DNA of 64,000 bases from Nocardia aurantia (GTDB taxonomy: Bacteria > Actinomycetota > Actinomycetes > Mycobacteriales > Mycobacteriaceae): NCBI RefSeq assembly GCF_009604425.1, contig NZ_WEGI01000010.1, positions 186,001 through 250,000 on the forward strand, written 5' to 3'. Position 1 is the stretch's first letter; every line of letters begins with the position of its first letter. Both the position numbers and the translations under genes were made by a program. Of this stretch, positions 52,751-61,924 are shown one piece after another. The notes beneath the pieces are model-generated. The model worked only from the letters and a program-made list of their open reading frames with translations, did not search any database and was not told where the DNA came from.

Positions 52751-52777
52751 CCGGGGCGCGGTGGCACCGCGCCCCGG
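52751..52777. terminator. Bidirectional terminator hairpin
   Basis: Arms CCGGGGCGCGGT and ACCGCGCCCCGG pair perfectly over 12 bp around a GGC loop, in the 39-bp gap between the stops of two convergent genes (PH-domain protein and gamma-glutamyltransferase). Symmetry and placement suit termination in both directions. Confidence 0.8.
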
Positions 52778-52782
52778 CCGGT

Positions 52783-54726
52783 CTACTTCGTATCGCCCAT
52801 GACGGCGCCCTCGCGGCGCGGATCGGCGCCGCCGATCCAGCCGTCGGGCTCCCGCTTCAACGCGCTGAGCCCGCTGGACTGCTGATCGACGGACACCTGG
52901 TGCCCCATCGCGCGTAGCTGCTGCACGAGGGCGTCGTGATCACCGTTGGCGGTGGCATCGATCGCGGGATGCTCGCCGCCCAGGCCGGTGACCGCGGTGT
53001 TGCTCGCGCCGAAGTCGATCTGGGACACCGCCTGCTGCGGGTCGAGATGCCAATCCAGCAGGCCCACCAGGGTTTTCACCACGAACTGGATGATCACCGA
53101 CCCACCGGGGGAGCCCACCACGGCCGACAGCTGTCCGCGCGAACCGTCCGGATTGCGGTCGAAGACCAGCGTCGGGCTCATCGAGCTGCGCGGCCGCTTG
53201 CCCGCCTGCACCCGGTTGGCCACCGGCGCGCCGTCCGGGGCCTGCGGATTGGCGGCGAAGTCGGTGAGCTGGTTGTTGAGCACGAAGCCGTCGACGATGT
53301 GGAACGATCCGAACGCCGATTCGACGGTCGTGGTCATGCTCGCGGCATTGCCGTATTGATCGACGATCGACAGGTGACTGGTGCCGTGCTCGGGCTGCTG
53401 CGGACCGGCGCCGACCGGGACCGGGCCGAAATCGCCGGGCTGCGCGGTACCCATGCTGTGGTCGGGATTGATCAGCGCGGCGCGCTTCTTCAGATAATCA
53501 CCGCCGAGCAGCGTATCCGGCGAATTACCGGGCAGCGGCACGAAATCGGGATCGGCCACGTACTTGTCGCGGTCGGCGTACGCGAGCCGCTCGGCCTCCG
53601 AGATCAGATGTACCGCACGGGCTTTCGGTTTACCGCCGTTGCGGTCGAGATTGTCCGGGGGCAGTGCGGACAGATCGAAATTCTGCAGGATGCCGAGCGT
53701 GGCCGCGACCGCGATGCCACCGGACGACGGGCCGGGCATCCCGCAGATCTCGTGGCTGCGGTAGTCGGTGCAGATCGCGGTGCGCTTCTTGGCCTGGTAC
53801 CCGGCCAGATCGGCGAGGGTGAGCTGGCCGGGGGTGCGGCCGCCGGCGGCGGTCGTGGTGGCGTCGACGATGTCCTGGGCGATGGCGCCGGTGTAGAACG
53901 CCTGCGGGCCGTCGGTGGCGACGGCGCCGAGCGTCTTGACCATGGCCGGATTGGTGAGCGTGGTGCCGGCCGGTTTCCCGGTGCCGTCGGGCTGCAGGAA
54001 GTAGGCCTTGGCGTTGTCGTCGCGGGCCAGATCCTTCGCCGAGTCGGCGATCTGGCCGGCCATCCGCGGGCTGATCCGGAAGCCGTGGTCGGCCATCGTG
54101 ATCGCGGGATCGAACAGATCCTTCCACGGCTGCTTGCCGTGGTCGTCGTGGGCCGCCCCGAGCAGCCGCAGGACGCCGGGCACCCCGATGGATCGGCCGC
54201 TGGCCCGCGCATTCGGTTGCGGCACCGTGCGATCCGCGTCGCTGATCCAGCGCAGGTAGTTCTCGGTGGCCGAGGCGGGGGCGGTCTCGCGGCCGTCGTA
54301 GGCGTCGACGGTCTTGCGCCCCGCGTCGTAGTAGAGCAGGAACGCGCCACCGCCGATGCCCGAGGCCTGCGGCTCCACCAGGCCCAGCACCATCTGTGCG
54401 GCGACGAGGGCGTCGGCGGCGGTACCGCCCGCGGCCAGCACCTTGCAGGCGGCCTCGGTGGACAGCGGATTGGCGGTGGCGGCCGCGAAGGTGCGGGTGC
54501 GCACCGGCGTCATATTGCTGCGGAAGCCGGTGGCGATCTCGGGATTGGTGGCGATGTTGCCACCGGTCGCGGTGGGCGCGCCCGCCGTGACGGGGGTCCC
54601 GTTGGGCGCCTGGGCGCACGCCTGCGCCGAGTTGTCGGAGGAGGTCGGGGAACAGCCGGTCAGCAACCCCGCGGTCAGTAGTACCGCGATGGTTGCGCCG
54701 GACCAGAGATGTCGAGTGCGGCGCAT
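52783..54726 (-). CDS. ggt: Gamma-glutamyltransferase, lipoprotein form
   Basis: 647 residues. The signal peptide ends in a lipobox LLTGC (Cys25), so the enzyme is anchored to the outer face of the membrane. The catalytic domain shows GGTAADALVAAQMVLGLVEP, SGIGGGAFLLYYD, and the autoprocessing nucleophile Thr near residue 449 in PEHGTSHLSIVD, with RPRSSMSPTLVFD and VGSPGGS downstream. It transfers or hydrolyses gamma-glutamyl groups from glutathione-like thiols. I chose ATG 54726; the open frame to 54960 gives a Pro/Ala-rich stretch that would mask the signal. Confidence 0.93.
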   Translation of the reverse strand: MRRTRHLWSGATIAVLLTAGLLTGCSPTSSDNSAQACAQAPNGTPVTAGAPTATGGNIATNPEIATGFRSNMTPVRTRTFAAATANPLSTEAACKVLAAGGTAADALVAAQMVLGLVEPQASGIGGGAFLLYYDAGRKTVDAYDGRETAPASATENYLRWISDADRTVPQPNARASGRSIGVPGVLRLLGAAHDDHGKQPWKDLFDPAITMADHGFRISPRMAGQIADSAKDLARDDNAKAYFLQPDGTGKPAGTTLTNPAMVKTLGAVATDGPQAFYTGAIAQDIVDATTTAAGGRTPGQLTLADLAGYQAKKRTAICTDYRSHEICGMPGPSSGGIAVAATLGILQNFDLSALPPDNLDRNGGKPKARAVHLISEAERLAYADRDKYVADPDFVPLPGNSPDTLLGGDYLKKRAALINPDHSMGTAQPGDFGPVPVGAGPQQPEHGTSHLSIVDQYGNAASMTTTVESAFGSFHIVDGFVLNNQLTDFAANPQAPDGAPVANRVQAGKRPRSSMSPTLVFDRNPDGSRGQLSAVVGSPGGSVIIQFVVKTLVGLLDWHLDPQQAVSQIDFGASNTAVTGLGGEHPAIDATANGDHDALVQQLRAMGHQVSVDQQSSGLSALKREPDGWIGGADPRREGAVMGDTK

Positions 54727-54992
54727 GCAGGGGACTGTAGCCGCCTCCCGCCGGTGGTGAGCCGCGCTTCCGGGCGAAAGGTCGCCTTTTCCGCATCCCG
54801 CACCGGTTGTTCCGAGCGAACGGCGCGGATTGTCACCGGCTGCCAGTACATTCGAGGGTGCGGCGGCCGGTGGAGGTGGCGGCGCCGCCGGCGGTTCTAC
54901 GGCGTGTGGTTCGAAGTTCGTGCAGTGCGGTTTCTGATCGGCGATTCCGGTGGCCCGCAAGGCCGTCCGGCGAGGCGAAGGATCGGACGCGA

Positions 54993-56462
54993 ATGACCGA
55001 TATGCGGCGCAACACCTTTCTCGACAGCGAGGACAGCGGCTACCACAAGAGCCTCAAACCCCGGCAACTCCAGATGATCGCCATCGGCGGCGCGATCGGC
55101 ACCGGCCTGTTCCTCGGCGCCGGGGGCCGCCTGGCGCAGGCCGGACCGGGGTTGTTCGTGGTGTACGCGGTCTGTGGCGTATTCGTCTTCTTCATCCTCC
55201 GGGCGCTCGGCGAGCTGGTGCTGCACCGGCCCTCGTCCGGGTCGTTCGTCTCCTACGCGCGCGAATTCTATGGGGAGAAGGCGGCTTTCGTCGCCGGCTG
55301 GATGTATTTCCTGAACTGGTCGATGACCGGCATCGTCGACACCACGGCGATCGCCACCTATCTGCACTACTGGGCCGCGTTCCGGCCGGTGGCGCAGTGG
55401 CTGCTGGCGCTGATCGCGCTGTGCGTCGTGCTGAGCGTGAATCTCGTCTCCGTGAAATGGTTCGGCGAGCTGGAATTCTGGGCCGCGCTGGTGAAAGTGG
55501 TGGCCCTGGTGGGCTTTCTGCTCGTCGGCACGATATTCCTGGTGGGGCGCTTCCGGATTCAGGACGCCGAAACCGGATTCGGTATGGTCTCCGCCTCGGG
55601 CGGCCTGTTCCCGACCGGAGTGCTGCCGTTGGTCACGGTCACCTCCGGCGTGGTGTTCGCCTATGCCGCAGTGGAAATGGTCGGCACCGCGGCGGGGGAG
55701 ACGGCCGATCCGCAGCGGATCATGCCGCGGGCGATCAATTCCGTGATCTTCCGGATCGCGGTGTTCTACGTCGGCTCGCTGGTGCTGCTGGCGTTGTTGC
55801 TGCCCTACACCAGCTATTCGGCGTCGGTGAGTCCCTTCGTCACCTTCTTTTCGAAACTCGGTGTGGGGCACGCCGGTTCGGTGATGAACTTCGTGGTGCT
55901 GACCGCGGCGCTGTCCAGCCTGAACGCCGGTCTGTACTCGACCGGGCGGATCCTGCGGTCGATGTCGATGAACGGCAGCGCGCCGAAGTTCACCGGCGTG
56001 ATGAACAGCCGCGGGGTGCCCTACGGCGGCATCCTGCTCACCAGCGTCATCGCGTTGTTCGGCATCTGGCTGAACTACCTCGTTCCGGCGCGGGCCTTCG
56101 AGATCGTGCTCAATGTGGCGTCGCTGGGAATTCTGGCCTCGTGGGCCACGATCGTGCTGTGCCAGTTGCGGCTGTGGTCGCGGTGGCGGCGCGGTGAGGT
56201 GGAACGGCCGGCGTTCCGGATGTTCGGCGCGCCCTACACCGGTATCGCGACGCTGGTGTTCCTGGCGGTCGTGCTGGTGCTCATGGCGTTCGATCATCCC
56301 GTGGGCACCTGGACCGTCGCCAGCCTGGTGCTCATCGTCCCGGCACTGATCGTCGGCTGGTTCGTGGCGCGGCGCCGGGTGCTGGCCATCGCGCGGGAGC
56401 GCGAGGGTTACACCGGCGACTTCCCGGTGGTCGCCAACCTCCCGGTGGAGAAGGAGGAGTAG
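54993..56462 (+). CDS. ansP: L-asparagine permease-like amino acid transporter
   Basis: 489 residues, 12 transmembrane segments of the APC/AAT family. KSLKPRQLQMIAIGGAIGTG (N-terminal signature), GELVLHRPSSGSFVSYAREF, GVVFAYAAVEMVGTAAGETA, and VVLTAALSSLNAGLYSTGR match closely what I recall of mycobacterial AnsP1/AnsP2. Imports asparagine by proton symport. ATG 54993 was chosen; GAAGGA lies upstream. The neighbouring ggt also concerns amino-acid nitrogen. Specificity could include other amino acids. Confidence 0.85.
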   Translation: MTDMRRNTFLDSEDSGYHKSLKPRQLQMIAIGGAIGTGLFLGAGGRLAQAGPGLFVVYAVCGVFVFFILRALGELVLHRPSSGSFVSYAREFYGEKAAFVAGWMYFLNWSMTGIVDTTAIATYLHYWAAFRPVAQWLLALIALCVVLSVNLVSVKWFGELEFWAALVKVVALVGFLLVGTIFLVGRFRIQDAETGFGMVSASGGLFPTGVLPLVTVTSGVVFAYAAVEMVGTAAGETADPQRIMPRAINSVIFRIAVFYVGSLVLLALLLPYTSYSASVSPFVTFFSKLGVGHAGSVMNFVVLTAALSSLNAGLYSTGRILRSMSMNGSAPKFTGVMNSRGVPYGGILLTSVIALFGIWLNYLVPARAFEIVLNVASLGILASWATIVLCQLRLWSRWRRGEVERPAFRMFGAPYTGIATLVFLAVVLVLMAFDHPVGTWTVASLVLIVPALIVGWFVARRRVLAIAREREGYTGDFPVVANLPVEKEE

Positions 56463-56465
56463 CGG

Positions 56466-57020
56466 TTACGGGCCCAGCGGCGGTTGCCGCGTTTCCACAC
56501 CGAGCCGCCGCGAGTACTGCTCGTTGAGCTCCGGCCAGCCGTGGTCCATGGCCGCCGCGCCGACGATCGGGCCGATCGGCGTGCCGTCGAGCAGGGTGGC
56601 GGCCACGTCCAGGCACAGATGCCAGCCCGCGGCCATCATCCCGGCGACCGCCCGGTCGGGCAGATGGTGGGTCAGCCGCAGCCGGGTGCCGGCGCCGTAC
56701 TCGGTCAGCTCCCAGCGGAGAACATCCGTGCCCCAAGTGAATTCGAGCAACTCGGGCCGATCCGCGATGCCGACCTCGCCCGGGAGTTCCTGCCGGTGCG
56801 GTCCGTCGGACATGACGAGGGTGACGGGTCCGGTGGCGCCGAGCGAACGGTCGGCGGTGTACGGCGCCCATTCGCGCAACTCATCCGGCTCGGTCAGTGC
56901 CGCCCAGACCGTCTCCCGATCGTGCGGGAAATCCCGGGTGAAGACGAGCGACCAGCGGCCACCCTCCTCGACGAGTTCGACGTGCTGCAAGGGGCTGGGG
57001 TGATACGGGCGGGTGGTCAT
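56466..57020 (-). CDS. SRPBCC / AHSA1-like protein
   Basis: 184 residues. WSLVFTRDFPHDRETVWAALTEPDELREWAPYTADR is the typical start of an Aha1/SRPBCC ligand-binding domain, followed by LEFTWGTDVLRWELTEYGAGTRLRLTH. Such proteins often sit behind an ArsR repressor and bind unknown hydrophobic ligands. ATG 57020 overlaps the ArsR stop by 4 bp (ATGA), so they are coupled. 3 bp separate its stop from that of the convergent permease gene. Confidence 0.85.
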   Translation of the reverse strand: MTTRPYHPSPLQHVELVEEGGRWSLVFTRDFPHDRETVWAALTEPDELREWAPYTADRSLGATGPVTLVMSDGPHRQELPGEVGIADRPELLEFTWGTDVLRWELTEYGAGTRLRLTHHLPDRAVAGMMAAGWHLCLDVAATLLDGTPIGPIVGAAAMDHGWPELNEQYSRRLGVETRQPPLGP

Positions 57021-57334
57021 GAGGTGGCGTCCTTCCGGGCTAGATGGTGGCCCAGGGCGTCGAGATGGTGGTTCCACAGCCGTAGATACGGCAGCAGCCA
57101 GCTGTCGAGCTGCTCGAACGGCCCCGGGGCCAGGCGATAGACACGTTTCTGCGCGGCGACCTCACAGGTGACGAAGCCGGAATCACGCAAGACCTTGAGA
57201 TGCTTCGACACCGTCGGCTGCGGGAGCGCGAGCCGGTCGACGAGCTCGCCGACCGTGGCATGCCCCCCGCGCAGCTGTTCGAGGATCCGCCGCCGCTGCG
57301 GTTCGGCGACGACAGCGAACGGATCGGTGGCCAC
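57017..57334 (-). CDS. ArsR-family transcriptional repressor
   Basis: 105 residues. FAVVAEPQRRRILEQLRGGHATVGELVDRLALPQPTVSKHLKVLRDSGFV is a standard ArsR winged helix; there is no CxC metal site, so it is a non-metal member. It ends with a C-terminal helix LPYLRLWNHHLDALGHHL. GTG 57334 lies 6 nt after TATATT (57346-57341 minus strand), giving a leaderless transcript. The perfect palindrome at 57343-57360 overlaps that -10, so autorepression is likely. Coupled to the SRPBCC gene, whose ligand may be the inducer. Confidence 0.88.
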   Translation of the reverse strand: MATDPFAVVAEPQRRRILEQLRGGHATVGELVDRLALPQPTVSKHLKVLRDSGFVTCEVAAQKRVYRLAPGPFEQLDSWLLPYLRLWNHHLDALGHHLARKDATS

Positions 57335-57342
57335 GTTCCCAA

Positions 57343-57360
57343 TATACGTCTTGACGTATA
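57343..57360. promoter_or_regulatory. ArsR operator over the -10 element
   Basis: TATACGTCTTGACGTATA is a perfect 8+2+8 palindrome, and a TACGTG half-site follows immediately (57361-57366). It overlaps the TATATT -10 of the arsR-SRPBCC unit. Of the 364-bp gap to 57698, the remainder holds a small duplicated block: GAGCTGTCGCGG at 57631 and 57672, GGCCGAAGGTGA at 57655 and 57687. Confidence 0.75.
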
Positions 57361-57698
57361 TACGTGTGCGGGAATATTGAAGTCCGACACGAGACCGCCT
57401 GCGAGCGTGTCGGAGCGAGGCTGCCGACGCGGTCGAGCGCACCGTTCGGCTGCCGCTGTTGCCCTGCGCGCGGTGAATACAGCGCGTCGACCTCGAGTCG
57501 TCGGTGTGCCGACGCGGCCCGGGACGATCGGGTCTGCCCGGACAGGCGTTCGGTCATGCGTCAGCGGGGGCCGAGCAAGGGCTCGTGAGCGCCCGGACGC
57601 GGATGCGTGGATGCCGGTGGTCGGGGCCGTGAGCTGTCGCGGACCCGGACGACCGGCCGAAGGTGAGCCGCGAGCTGTCGCGGCGCGGCCGAAGGTGA

Positions 57699-58508
57699 TC
57701 AGGGGCGGGCGCCGACGCTGTCGCCGCCACTGCGGACCTGCCAGCGGCCGTCGGTGCGCGTGAGGCGGATCGGGTGGTCGAAGCAGTCGCTGATGTTGTC
57801 GCTGGTCAGGACCTTGTCGACGGGACCCTGGGCGACCGTGCGGCCCTGTCGCAGCAGCATGGCGTGGGTGGTGCCGGGCGGCAGTTCCTCCAGGTGGTGG
57901 GTGACCAGGACCGAGGCCAGTTCCGGATGGGCGGCCTGGAGGCGGTCGATCCGCTCGATCAGTTGTTCGCGGCCGCCCACGTCCAGGCCCGTGGCCGGCT
58001 CGTCGAGCAGCAGCAGGCGCGGTTTCGGCATCAGCGCGCGGGCGATCAGGGCGCGGCCCCGCTCGCCCTGGGACATGGTCGGCCAGCGGGCGTCGCGGCG
58101 GCGGGTGAGGCCGAGCAGATCGATCAGGCGGTCCGCCTCGGCGATGTCGGCGGCGGCCGGGCTCCAGCGCTGCTTCAGGTCGGGGGTGTTGGTGAGGCCG
58201 GTGAGCACCACCTCGTGAGCCGTCAGCGGGTACGGCGGATTGTGCCGGGGGTCGACATGTCCGATGGCCGTACGCAATTCGCGCATGTCGACCCGGCCCA
58301 GGCGATGGCCGAGCACCTCGACGGCGCCGCGCGTCGGATGCTCGTACGCGCCGACCATCTTCAGCAGCGTGGTCTTCCCGGCGCCGTTCGGTCCGAGCAG
58401 CGCCCAGTGCTCGCCGGGCCGGACCGTCAGCGCGATCGCGCTGAGGATCGCGGCGCCGCCGCGCACGAAATCGACGCCGGTGACCTGGAGGATGGGAGAG
58501 TCGACCAT
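57699..58508 (-). CDS. ABC transporter ATP-binding protein
   Basis: 269 residues. LLGPNGAGKTTLLKMVG (Walker A), MSQGERGRALIARAL (signature, with MSQGE for LSGGQ), LLLLDEPATGLDVGG (Walker B), and VTHHLEELP (switch His). It resembles ATPases of iron/molybdate-type or uncharacterised transporters, but no permease gene is adjacent, so its partner is unknown. ATG 58508 was used. The upstream gap to the divergent HAD gene is 90 bp. The frame extends to 59351 on the opposite strand of the HAD gene, a shadow. Confidence 0.85.
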   Translation of the reverse strand: MVDSPILQVTGVDFVRGGAAILSAIALTVRPGEHWALLGPNGAGKTTLLKMVGAYEHPTRGAVEVLGHRLGRVDMRELRTAIGHVDPRHNPPYPLTAHEVVLTGLTNTPDLKQRWSPAAADIAEADRLIDLLGLTRRRDARWPTMSQGERGRALIARALMPKPRLLLLDEPATGLDVGGREQLIERIDRLQAAHPELASVLVTHHLEELPPGTTHAMLLRQGRTVAQGPVDKVLTSDNISDCFDHPIRLTRTDGRWQVRSGGDSVGARP

Positions 58509-58598
58509 GGACGCCACCGTAGCAAACTCCTCAGACAAGCTGATGGGTAACCGGCAGTGTGACGTGGTCGGCCGGATGGAGCCGGGTAGGCTGGCCCG

Positions 58599-59279
58599 GT
58601 GACCATCGAGGCCGTGCTGTTCGATTTCTCGGGAACCCTGTTCCGGCTGGAGCCGGACGAGACGTGGACCGCGGACCTGGTGTCCGATATCGGTGAGCCG
58701 TTCGACGCGGCGCGGGCGGCGGAGTTGCTGCACCACCTCACCCATCCCACCCAGACACTCGTATTCGACGCCCGCGAGCAGTACGCCTGGGACCATCGTG
58801 ATCTGGCCCCGGAGCTGCACGAGGAGGCGTATCGCGAGGTGCTGCGCCAGTCCGGGGTCGCCGGGCCGCAGGCAGGCCGGTTGTACTCCCGGCTGGTCGA
58901 CCCGCTGGCGTGGACGCCCTACCCGGACACCGGCGCGGTATTGAAACGCCTGGATTCCCACCGCATTCCGGCGGCCGTGGTGAGCAATATCGCCTTCGAT
59001 CTGCGGCCGGCGTTCGCCGCGCACGACTGGGATCGGTACGTGGCCGCCTTCGCGCTGTCCTTCGAGATCGGCTCGATGAAGCCGGACCGCGGCATCTTCG
59101 ACTGGACCTTCGAGCAGCTGGGGGTGTCCCCGGAACGCGTGCTGATGGTCGGCGACAGCCCCGAGAACGACGGTGTGGCAACGACATTCGGATGCCGCTT
59201 CGCTTTGGTCGAGCCGTCGCCGACCGGAGAGCGGCGCGACGCCCTGGCGACGGCGCTGCGCGAGCACGGCGTGGGCTGA
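58599..59279 (+). CDS. HAD-superfamily hydrolase-like protein
   Basis: 226 residues. Motif I is DFSGTLF, so the nucleophile Asp is present but the usual acid/base Asp two residues on is Ser. Motif II is VVSN, motif III Lys in SMKPDRGIF, motif IV VLMVGDSPENDG. The cap domain is helical (type C1). Lack of the acid/base Asp argues against an ordinary phosphatase and fits dehalogenase/phosphonatase-like or altered chemistry. GTG 58599 lies 6 nt after TAGGCT (58587-58592), a leaderless layout. Confidence 0.75.
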   Translation: MTIEAVLFDFSGTLFRLEPDETWTADLVSDIGEPFDAARAAELLHHLTHPTQTLVFDAREQYAWDHRDLAPELHEEAYREVLRQSGVAGPQAGRLYSRLVDPLAWTPYPDTGAVLKRLDSHRIPAAVVSNIAFDLRPAFAAHDWDRYVAAFALSFEIGSMKPDRGIFDWTFEQLGVSPERVLMVGDSPENDGVATTFGCRFALVEPSPTGERRDALATALREHGVG

Positions 59280-59419
59280 GCCCCCGGCCCGGGCGGTGCC
59301 GCCGCGGCACTGTCCGGATCGTCGGCGGCGGGTACCGTGTGAAGACACCATCCGGCGGTGACCACGCGCTTCGCCGGTATCGGAACCGAGTGGTCGCCGG
59401 GCGCCAGAGGGAGGCCCCT

Positions 59420-60142
59420 GTGGACATTCGCACGGACGAAATCGCCGACGGCATCTATCGCATCTCCACCTTCGTGCCCGAGGTGGGCCCCACCGGTTTC
59501 ACCTACAACCAGTTCCTGATCGGCGGGGCGGAACCGCTGCTGTTCCACTGCGGCATGCGGTGGCTGTTCCCCGCGGTCACCGAGCAGATCGCCCGCGTGC
59601 TGCCGGTGGAAAGCCTGCGCTGGATCACCTTCGGGCACGTCGAGGCGGATGAGGCCGGTGCCATGAACATGTTCCTGGCGGCCGCGCCGCAGGCTCAGGT
59701 GGCACACGGTGAACTGGGTTGTCTCGTATCGCTGGACGACCTGGCCGACCGGCCGCCGCGGCACCTCGCCGACGGTGAGATCATCGACGTCGGCGGCCAC
59801 CGGGTGCGGCACATCGATACCCCGCACGCCCCGCACAACTGGGAGGCGCGGGTGCTCTACGACGAGACGACCCGTGTGCTGCTGTGCGGTGATTTCATGA
59901 CCCAGATCGGTCCCGGCCCGGCGCTGACCGAGTCGGACGTGGTCGGGCCCGCCGGCCGTGCCGAGGACGTCTTCCATGCCACCTCGATCGGGCCCGCCGT
60001 CCCGGCCGCGCTGCACGCGCTGGCGGATCTCGCACCCACCACACTGGCGATCATGCACGGTCCGAGCTATACCGGCGACTGTGCGGCGGCCTTGCGGGAT
60101 CTCGCTGCGGATTACGAGCGCCGCGCGGGTCTGCTAGGTTGA
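59420..60142 (+). CDS. Metallo-beta-lactamase-fold hydrolase (flavodiiron-like ligand set)
   Basis: 240 residues. TYNQFLIGGAEPLLFHCGMR is the typical N-terminal strand pair; metal ligands are FGHVEADE (HxExD as in flavodiiron proteins, but the next His is Glu), a His in VAHGELGC, an Asp in LLCGDFMTQ and a His in IMHGPSYTGD. This resembles diiron oxidoreductase-type MBL domains lacking the flavodoxin part. GTG 59420 has GAGGGAGG 5 nt upstream. Its 3' end overlaps the -35 of the next gene. Substrate unknown. Confidence 0.75.
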   Translation: MDIRTDEIADGIYRISTFVPEVGPTGFTYNQFLIGGAEPLLFHCGMRWLFPAVTEQIARVLPVESLRWITFGHVEADEAGAMNMFLAAAPQAQVAHGELGCLVSLDDLADRPPRHLADGEIIDVGGHRVRHIDTPHAPHNWEARVLYDETTRVLLCGDFMTQIGPGPALTESDVVGPAGRAEDVFHATSIGPAVPAALHALADLAPTTLAIMHGPSYTGDCAAALRDLAADYERRAGLLG

Positions 60143-60166
60143 CACCACTCGATACATGAATGTATC
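60139..60166 (+). promoter_or_regulatory. Strong promoter with perfect palindrome ahead of the flavoprotein gene
   Basis: TTGACA (60139-60144, consensus -35) and TGTATC (60161-60166) are separated by 16 bp. The palindrome GATACATGAATGTATC (60151-60166; 7-bp arms, GA centre) spans the spacer and -10, the geometry of a TetR-type operator. GGAGGAGGATCC gives the ribosome-binding site. No candidate repressor gene lies in the window. Confidence 0.65.
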
Positions 60167-60193
60167 CGTTCGTCCCAGTGTGGAGGAGGATCC

Positions 60194-61861
60194 GTGGCTC
60201 CGTCGTCGCAGCCGGATGTCGTCGTCGTCGGAGCCGGGCTGGCCGGCCTCGTCGCGACCTACGAGCTGACCCGGGCCGGGCGGAAGGTGCTCGTGCTCGA
60301 CCAGGAGAATCGCAACAACCTCGGTGGCCAGGCCTTCTGGTCCCTGGGCGGGCTGTTCTTCGTGGACAGCCCCGAGCAGCGGCGGGTCGGCGTGAAGGAC
60401 TCCTTCGAGCTGGCCTGGCAGGACTGGCAGGGTTCGGCAGGCTTCGACCGTGACGACGAGGATCACTGGGCCCGGCAGTGGGCGCGGGCCTACGTCGAGT
60501 TCGCGGCCACCGAGAAACGGCAGTACCTGCACGATCTCGGCCTGCGGGTGACGCCGCTGGTGGGCTGGGCCGAGCGCGGCGGTGGCGCGGCCGACGGCCA
60601 CGGCAACTCCGTGCCCCGCTTCCATCTGACCTGGGGGACCGGGCCCGAGGTGGTCCGGGTGTTCCTGGAACCGGTGCTGGCGGCCGAGCGGCGCGGGCTG
60701 GTCGAATTCGCGTTCCGGCACCGGGTGGACGAACTGATCGTCGAGGACGGCGCGGTCGCCGGCGTGCGCGGCGGCGTACTGGAACCCACCGACCTGGAGC
60801 GCGGCCACGCCTCGTCGCGAACGATGGTGGGAGAGTTCGAGATCCGGGCTCCGGCGACGATCGTGACCTCCGGCGGCATCGGCCACAACCACGACCTGAT
60901 CCGGAAGAACTGGCCTGCCGACCGGCTCGGACCCTGCCCGGAGACGATGATCTCGGGCGTGCCCGCCCATGTCGACGGCCGGATGCTCGGCATCACCGAG
61001 GCCGCCGGGGGCCGGATCGTGAACCGGGATCGCATGTGGCACTACACGGAAGGCATCCACAACTGGGATCCGATCTGGCCCGACCACGCCATCCGGATCA
61101 TCCCCGGTCCGTCCTCGCTGTGGTTCGATGCCAACGGAAAGCGCTTGGCCGCACCGTGTTTCCCGGGTTTCGACACCAATGCGACGATGCGCGAAATCCT
61201 TTCGACCGGCTACGACTACTCGTGGTTCGTCCTGAACCAGTCGATCATCGCGAAGGAGTTCGCGCTGTCGGGATCCGAGCAGAATCCCGACATCACCGGC
61301 AAGGATCTCAAGTTCACCCTGCGCAGCCGGGTCGCCAAGGGCGCTCCCGGCCCGGTGGAGGCGTTCAAACAGCACGGAGTGGACTTCGTCGTCGCCGATT
61401 CGCTGCCCGAGCTGATCGCGGGGATGAACAAGATCGCGCGTGGTCCGCAGCTGGATGTCGCGGCGATCGAACGGCAGATCGTCGCCCGCGATCGCGAGGT
61501 GACCAACAAGTTCTCCAAGGACGCGCAGCTGATGGCGATCACCAATGCCCGCCGCTCGCTGGGCGAGAAGCTGCGGGTCGTCCCGCCGCACCGGATCCTC
61601 GATCCGGCGCACGGCCCGCTGATCGGGGTGCGGCTCAACATCCTGACCCGAAAGACGCTGGGCGGCCTGCAGACCGACCTCGACTCCCGCGTGATCCGCG
61701 CCGACGGCGAGCCGTTCCCCGGCCTGTACGCCGCCGGTGAGGTCGCCGGTTTCGGCGGCGGCGGGGTGCACGGATACAACGCGCTGGAGGGCACATTCCT
61801 CGGCGGTTGCATCTTCTCCGGCCGGGCCGCCGGGCGAGCGGCGGCGCGGACTCCGCGCTGA
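60194..61861 (+). CDS. FAD-binding dehydrogenase, KstD/fumarate-reductase flavoprotein type
   Basis: 555 residues. Rossmann loop VVVVGAGLAGLVATYELTRAG near residue 10, the adenosine ribose Asp in VLVLDQENRNNLGGQAFWSLGG, and the C-terminal FAD motif YAAGEVAGFGGGGVHGYNALEGTFLGGCIFSGR. This is the group containing 3-ketosteroid dehydrogenases and M. tuberculosis Rv0785-like proteins; the KstD catalytic tyrosines cannot be assigned by eye, so a steroid substrate is not claimed. GTG 60194 with a strong GGAGGA. It is probably controlled through the palindrome just upstream. Confidence 0.82.
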   Translation: MAPSSQPDVVVVGAGLAGLVATYELTRAGRKVLVLDQENRNNLGGQAFWSLGGLFFVDSPEQRRVGVKDSFELAWQDWQGSAGFDRDDEDHWARQWARAYVEFAATEKRQYLHDLGLRVTPLVGWAERGGGAADGHGNSVPRFHLTWGTGPEVVRVFLEPVLAAERRGLVEFAFRHRVDELIVEDGAVAGVRGGVLEPTDLERGHASSRTMVGEFEIRAPATIVTSGGIGHNHDLIRKNWPADRLGPCPETMISGVPAHVDGRMLGITEAAGGRIVNRDRMWHYTEGIHNWDPIWPDHAIRIIPGPSSLWFDANGKRLAAPCFPGFDTNATMREILSTGYDYSWFVLNQSIIAKEFALSGSEQNPDITGKDLKFTLRSRVAKGAPGPVEAFKQHGVDFVVADSLPELIAGMNKIARGPQLDVAAIERQIVARDREVTNKFSKDAQLMAITNARRSLGEKLRVVPPHRILDPAHGPLIGVRLNILTRKTLGGLQTDLDSRVIRADGEPFPGLYAAGEVAGFGGGGVHGYNALEGTFLGGCIFSGRAAGRAAARTPR

Positions 61862-61924
61862 GGGTCCTGCGTTGTCGTGCGGTCCGCGACGAAATCTGTC
61901 GGTGGTCCGTGAGAAGGTGCTGAA

